From positions 68,237 through 88,781 of the forward strand of contig BMAT01008308.1 of NCBI GenBank assembly GCA_019649035.1: a stretch of 20,545 nt of DNA. Direction: 5' to 3'. The notes beneath the pieces are model-generated. The model ran no database searches and was not told where the DNA came from. It was given only the letters and a program-made list of their open reading frames with translations. The stretch is from Elysia marginata. Its lineage: Eukaryota > Mollusca > Gastropoda > Plakobranchidae. This document shows positions 18,297-20,545 of the stretch, in pieces. Each line of letters starts with the position of its first letter. Positions within the stretch are counted from its first letter, which is position 1. A program made the position numbers and the translations under genes.

Positions 18297-18543
18297 GTGG
18301 CAGGGTGATAGAATTTCTTTTTAATGTTTAGCTGGGAAGAGATATATATTAATTTAATTTACTTTTTTCTGAGCAACACAAATGTAGCACTTAGAACTGA
18401 TTTAAGATTACAATCAAGTTGATTCCAGGGTAAACCATTGCAGTAGGTTTTTTATTTTATTTTCTGTAAATATGGAAGGCTTCAGACTTTGAAAGAGCCA
18501 TATGAGTTAATAAAAAATCAGCCGATTAATATAGACCTATGTA

Positions 18544-19074
18544 ATGCAATTGTATAATTTGCTACTTTTTTATGATTCAGTACATTTATCAAATCCACAC
18601 ACATTCCTTAGATCCATCGGGGGCCCTAGATATTATATCACCAATTTAAGTGTAGAAAAGACATGCATGTTATACTATATATGTCTATATTCCAAATATG
18701 TTTTACATCTAGAGAATTTCTATGTAGGCCTACACATAATATATTATCCTAAAATTTGCTATGTACATGTAGTTGTGTGCAGCGCTATAGGAGTTCAGAC
18801 CATTATTATTAGTTTCATCAGCTTTAATGTTGCGGTGTCTAGCATTTTTGTTAGATCTCTGTTGTATACCTTTAAAGTTAAGGTTGAGGGGGATAAATTC
18901 TTTAGCTATTTCTTATCTACCCAATTTACAACTGGATCTTTTATCACAGTCTTAATTTTCATGGAGACCACCAAAAGACCCTTCTTTTTTCTTGGATTTT
19001 TTTCCCTATCTATAGATAAAAAATGTTTAGGCAAGGACATTCTCAAGACACTGCAATTATCAACAGAAAAATAA
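18544..19074 (+). other. unassigned 176-codon ORF, doubtful
   Basis: The frame is open on the strand opposite NEK11 and starts MQLYNLLLFYDSVHLSN. It is rich in Phe, Ile, Tyr and Ser with hydrophobic stretches such as TIIISFISFNVAVSSIF. I recognise no family, and its composition is what AT-rich non-coding DNA tends to give. It is unusually long for chance here but probably not a gene. Confidence 0.12.
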
Positions 19075-19454
19075 TGTTTTGGTTTGGAAAACAGTTAAGG
19101 ATTTTACTATTGTGATGATGGTAATGGCATGGGCAACAAAAAACCGCGTACCATGTGCACGTAATTACCTATACATAGCAAAATTCAGCAAAACTTAGTA
19201 ACATGTAACTACATGTATAGACCTACACTAAGGTATATTTTTTTACAGGAGACCCTGCATTCAGGTATGAATGACTATGAGCACTCCAAAGTCTGAATTT
19301 GATCACCTGGAATTGATCTGATTTTAAGCTAGAAACTATTTCTCATTCACTTTGATTTTGTCTATAACCTTTGTTAGAATAAAGATGGAACATGAGTCTC
19401 ACTGCATAGGACCTTTTACTTGTAAAAATCAGATAGAGTTTGTCACCGTCAAGT

Positions 19455-19724
19455 TTAGATCTAGAATCTAGGTATGGTGGCACCCCTGCGTGGAAACCCT
19501 TCCCATCAATCTTATGGAATTATTAAAATAGAGAATCTGTGTTGATTTAGATCTAAAGCTAGCCTAGGTTCTCTAAGGAAAAGCAAATAAGAAGTCATTG
19601 AGGACAAAATCTAATCAGGGTCTAGATCTAAATCCTAGATTAAATCTATCTTGAATTCATACATCTCGACTTGGATTAGAACATTACATTTTAGATAGAT
19701 CTATCTAGATCTAGATTCTAGATC
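19455..19724. repeat. cluster of TAGATCTA palindromes
   Basis: Overlapping words built on AGATCT and CTAGAT recur at about 19455-19471, 19546-19555, 19620-19641 and 19691-19724. They include the 16-bp perfect palindrome TAGATAGATCTATCTA (19692-19707) and TCTAGATCTAGA next to it. The type resembles simple or satellite-like sequence; the family is unknown. Confidence 0.6.
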
Positions 19725-19952
19725 GGAAAGAAATTAAAAAGCTCTGTAAAAGGTAGTGAAATAAGAAAAAAAGTAGAAAAAATGTACACACCAAACCTAA
19801 ATATGAATACTTAAAGCACTTCGTATTTTTCACCGCAAAAATAGCTTTAGCTAAAGAATTCGGACTGCATTAGAGTCATCAAAGAATCTTAGCGAGACTT
19901 GTCTCGGCAAGGTAGCGTCCATTGTTACCCCGCGACATGGTCAGCATGCGGT

Positions 19953-19987
19953 TGTCGTAAAGTTCTTATCAACAAAAGTTTACGACA
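19953..19987. repeat. 9-bp stem hairpin
   Basis: TGTCGTAAA (19953-19961) pairs perfectly with TTTACGACA (19979-19987) around a 17-nt loop. Confidence 0.6.
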
Positions 19988-20390
19988 TCAGAAAGAAAAG
20001 CGAGAAAAAATTCAGACTAGCCTCCCTTCGTCCGATGTTATTTATTTAGAGCTGTTTTAGATACGTGTAGTCTATGCCACAGGCCCGGGCAATCATTTTC
20101 AAAAATGGTCAAAAAATTTTCTCATAAAAGCCATTATAAATTAATAAGTATAAAGTCCTCATAATTTTTCTGACCCTGAAGATATGGCCTTGTTGGTTGT
20201 GGCATCTGCAAAAATACTAAATACAGGTTTAGACAGATTTAAACTAAGGAAAAAACAAAACTGAAAAAAAATATTTAAAGACGGAAAACAGATAAGGAAA
20301 GCGACACAAGATTAGTAATAGCAAAGAGAACTGAATAGTGAGCAAGAGTGAGAGCTGAGCCTAACTCTCTGTGACAACAGTGTTAACAAA

Positions 20391-20482
20391 AGCGTATGCG
20401 AATAGAGCCGGTAAACAAAGCATACGCTGTGTAGTATGTGTGTTTTTACATGTCGCTATTATCTTTTGAATTTACCGGCTCT
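20391..20482. repeat. interlocked inverted repeats (A-B-A'-B')
   Basis: AGCGTATGC (20391-20399) pairs with GCATACGCT (20420-20428). AGAGCCGGTAAA (20404-20415) pairs with TTTACCGGCTCT (20471-20482). Both matches are perfect and the two stems cross each other. Confidence 0.75.
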
Positions 20483-20545
20483 GTTTCTGTTGCCATAAGA
20501 TCATTCCGCCGTGTCCGGCTCAAGGCCGTCTAGCCGTGTCGTGGT

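Larger units (their letters stand above)
18275..20545. other. upstream region of NEK11
   Basis: This is the expected 5' leader and promoter side. No coding exon is recognised. GC content rises near 19880-20040 and 20390-20545, the more likely places for a promoter, but no TATA box or start site could be fixed. It holds a GATC palindrome cluster (19455-19724), a hairpin (19953-19987) and interlocked inverted repeats (20391-20482). Confidence 0.4.

Noticed and set aside
1-20545. tRNA genes, CRISPR arrays, bacterial operons
   Set aside because: No tRNA boxes with a cloverleaf and no regular spacer arrays were seen, and the DNA is clearly from an intron-bearing animal.

Overview
The window is AT-rich, intron-rich animal DNA. 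The main host gene reads right to left on the minus strand and encodes a NIMA-related kinase that matches NEK11. A mollusc, probably a gastropod, is the likely source, but this is an inference. It rests on the CsRn1-type Ty3/Gypsy fossil with a tRNA-Trp primer site, on short AAAGGGANNNAACT words that I remember as common in mollusc genomes, and on many short TAGATCTA and AGGCCTA words.

Host gene. Eight coding exons lie at 18274-18132, 17681-17516, 16925-16777, 10959-10798, 9903-9754, 9221-9143, 5289-5204 and 3719-3522, all on the minus strand. All junctions are GT/AG and the phases agree, giving 377 codons plus two bases. They hold the start codon, the whole kinase domain (about residues 22-280) and the start of the charged tail. 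The 3' end of the gene was not found and probably lies beyond position 1.

Mobile DNA in the gene. Past the last exon seen (1-2690) is an L2/CR1-like LINE whose endonuclease part is inverted relative to its reverse transcriptase part, as in a twin-primed insertion. Intron 6 carries a Tigger/pogo DNA transposon (5957-7341) with perfect 18-bp ends, a TA target duplication and a transposase reduced to its DNA-binding half. Intron 3 carries a fossil Ty3/Gypsy element (11231-16550, minus strand) with 194-bp LTRs. Its 5' LTR was later split by a second TA-flanked, Tigger-like non-autonomous element (15548-16537), which contains a perfect 28-bp palindrome.

Upstream of the start codon (18275-20545) there is no recognisable gene. 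That stretch has a cluster of GATC palindromes, two stem-loop candidates including an interlocked A-B-A'-B' set of inverted repeats, and one long ORF of unknown status.

No new multi-gene system was seen. The best leads are the interlocked inverted repeats near the right edge, the 28-bp palindrome, a near-perfect RFX X-box in intron 4, and the layered history of insertions.
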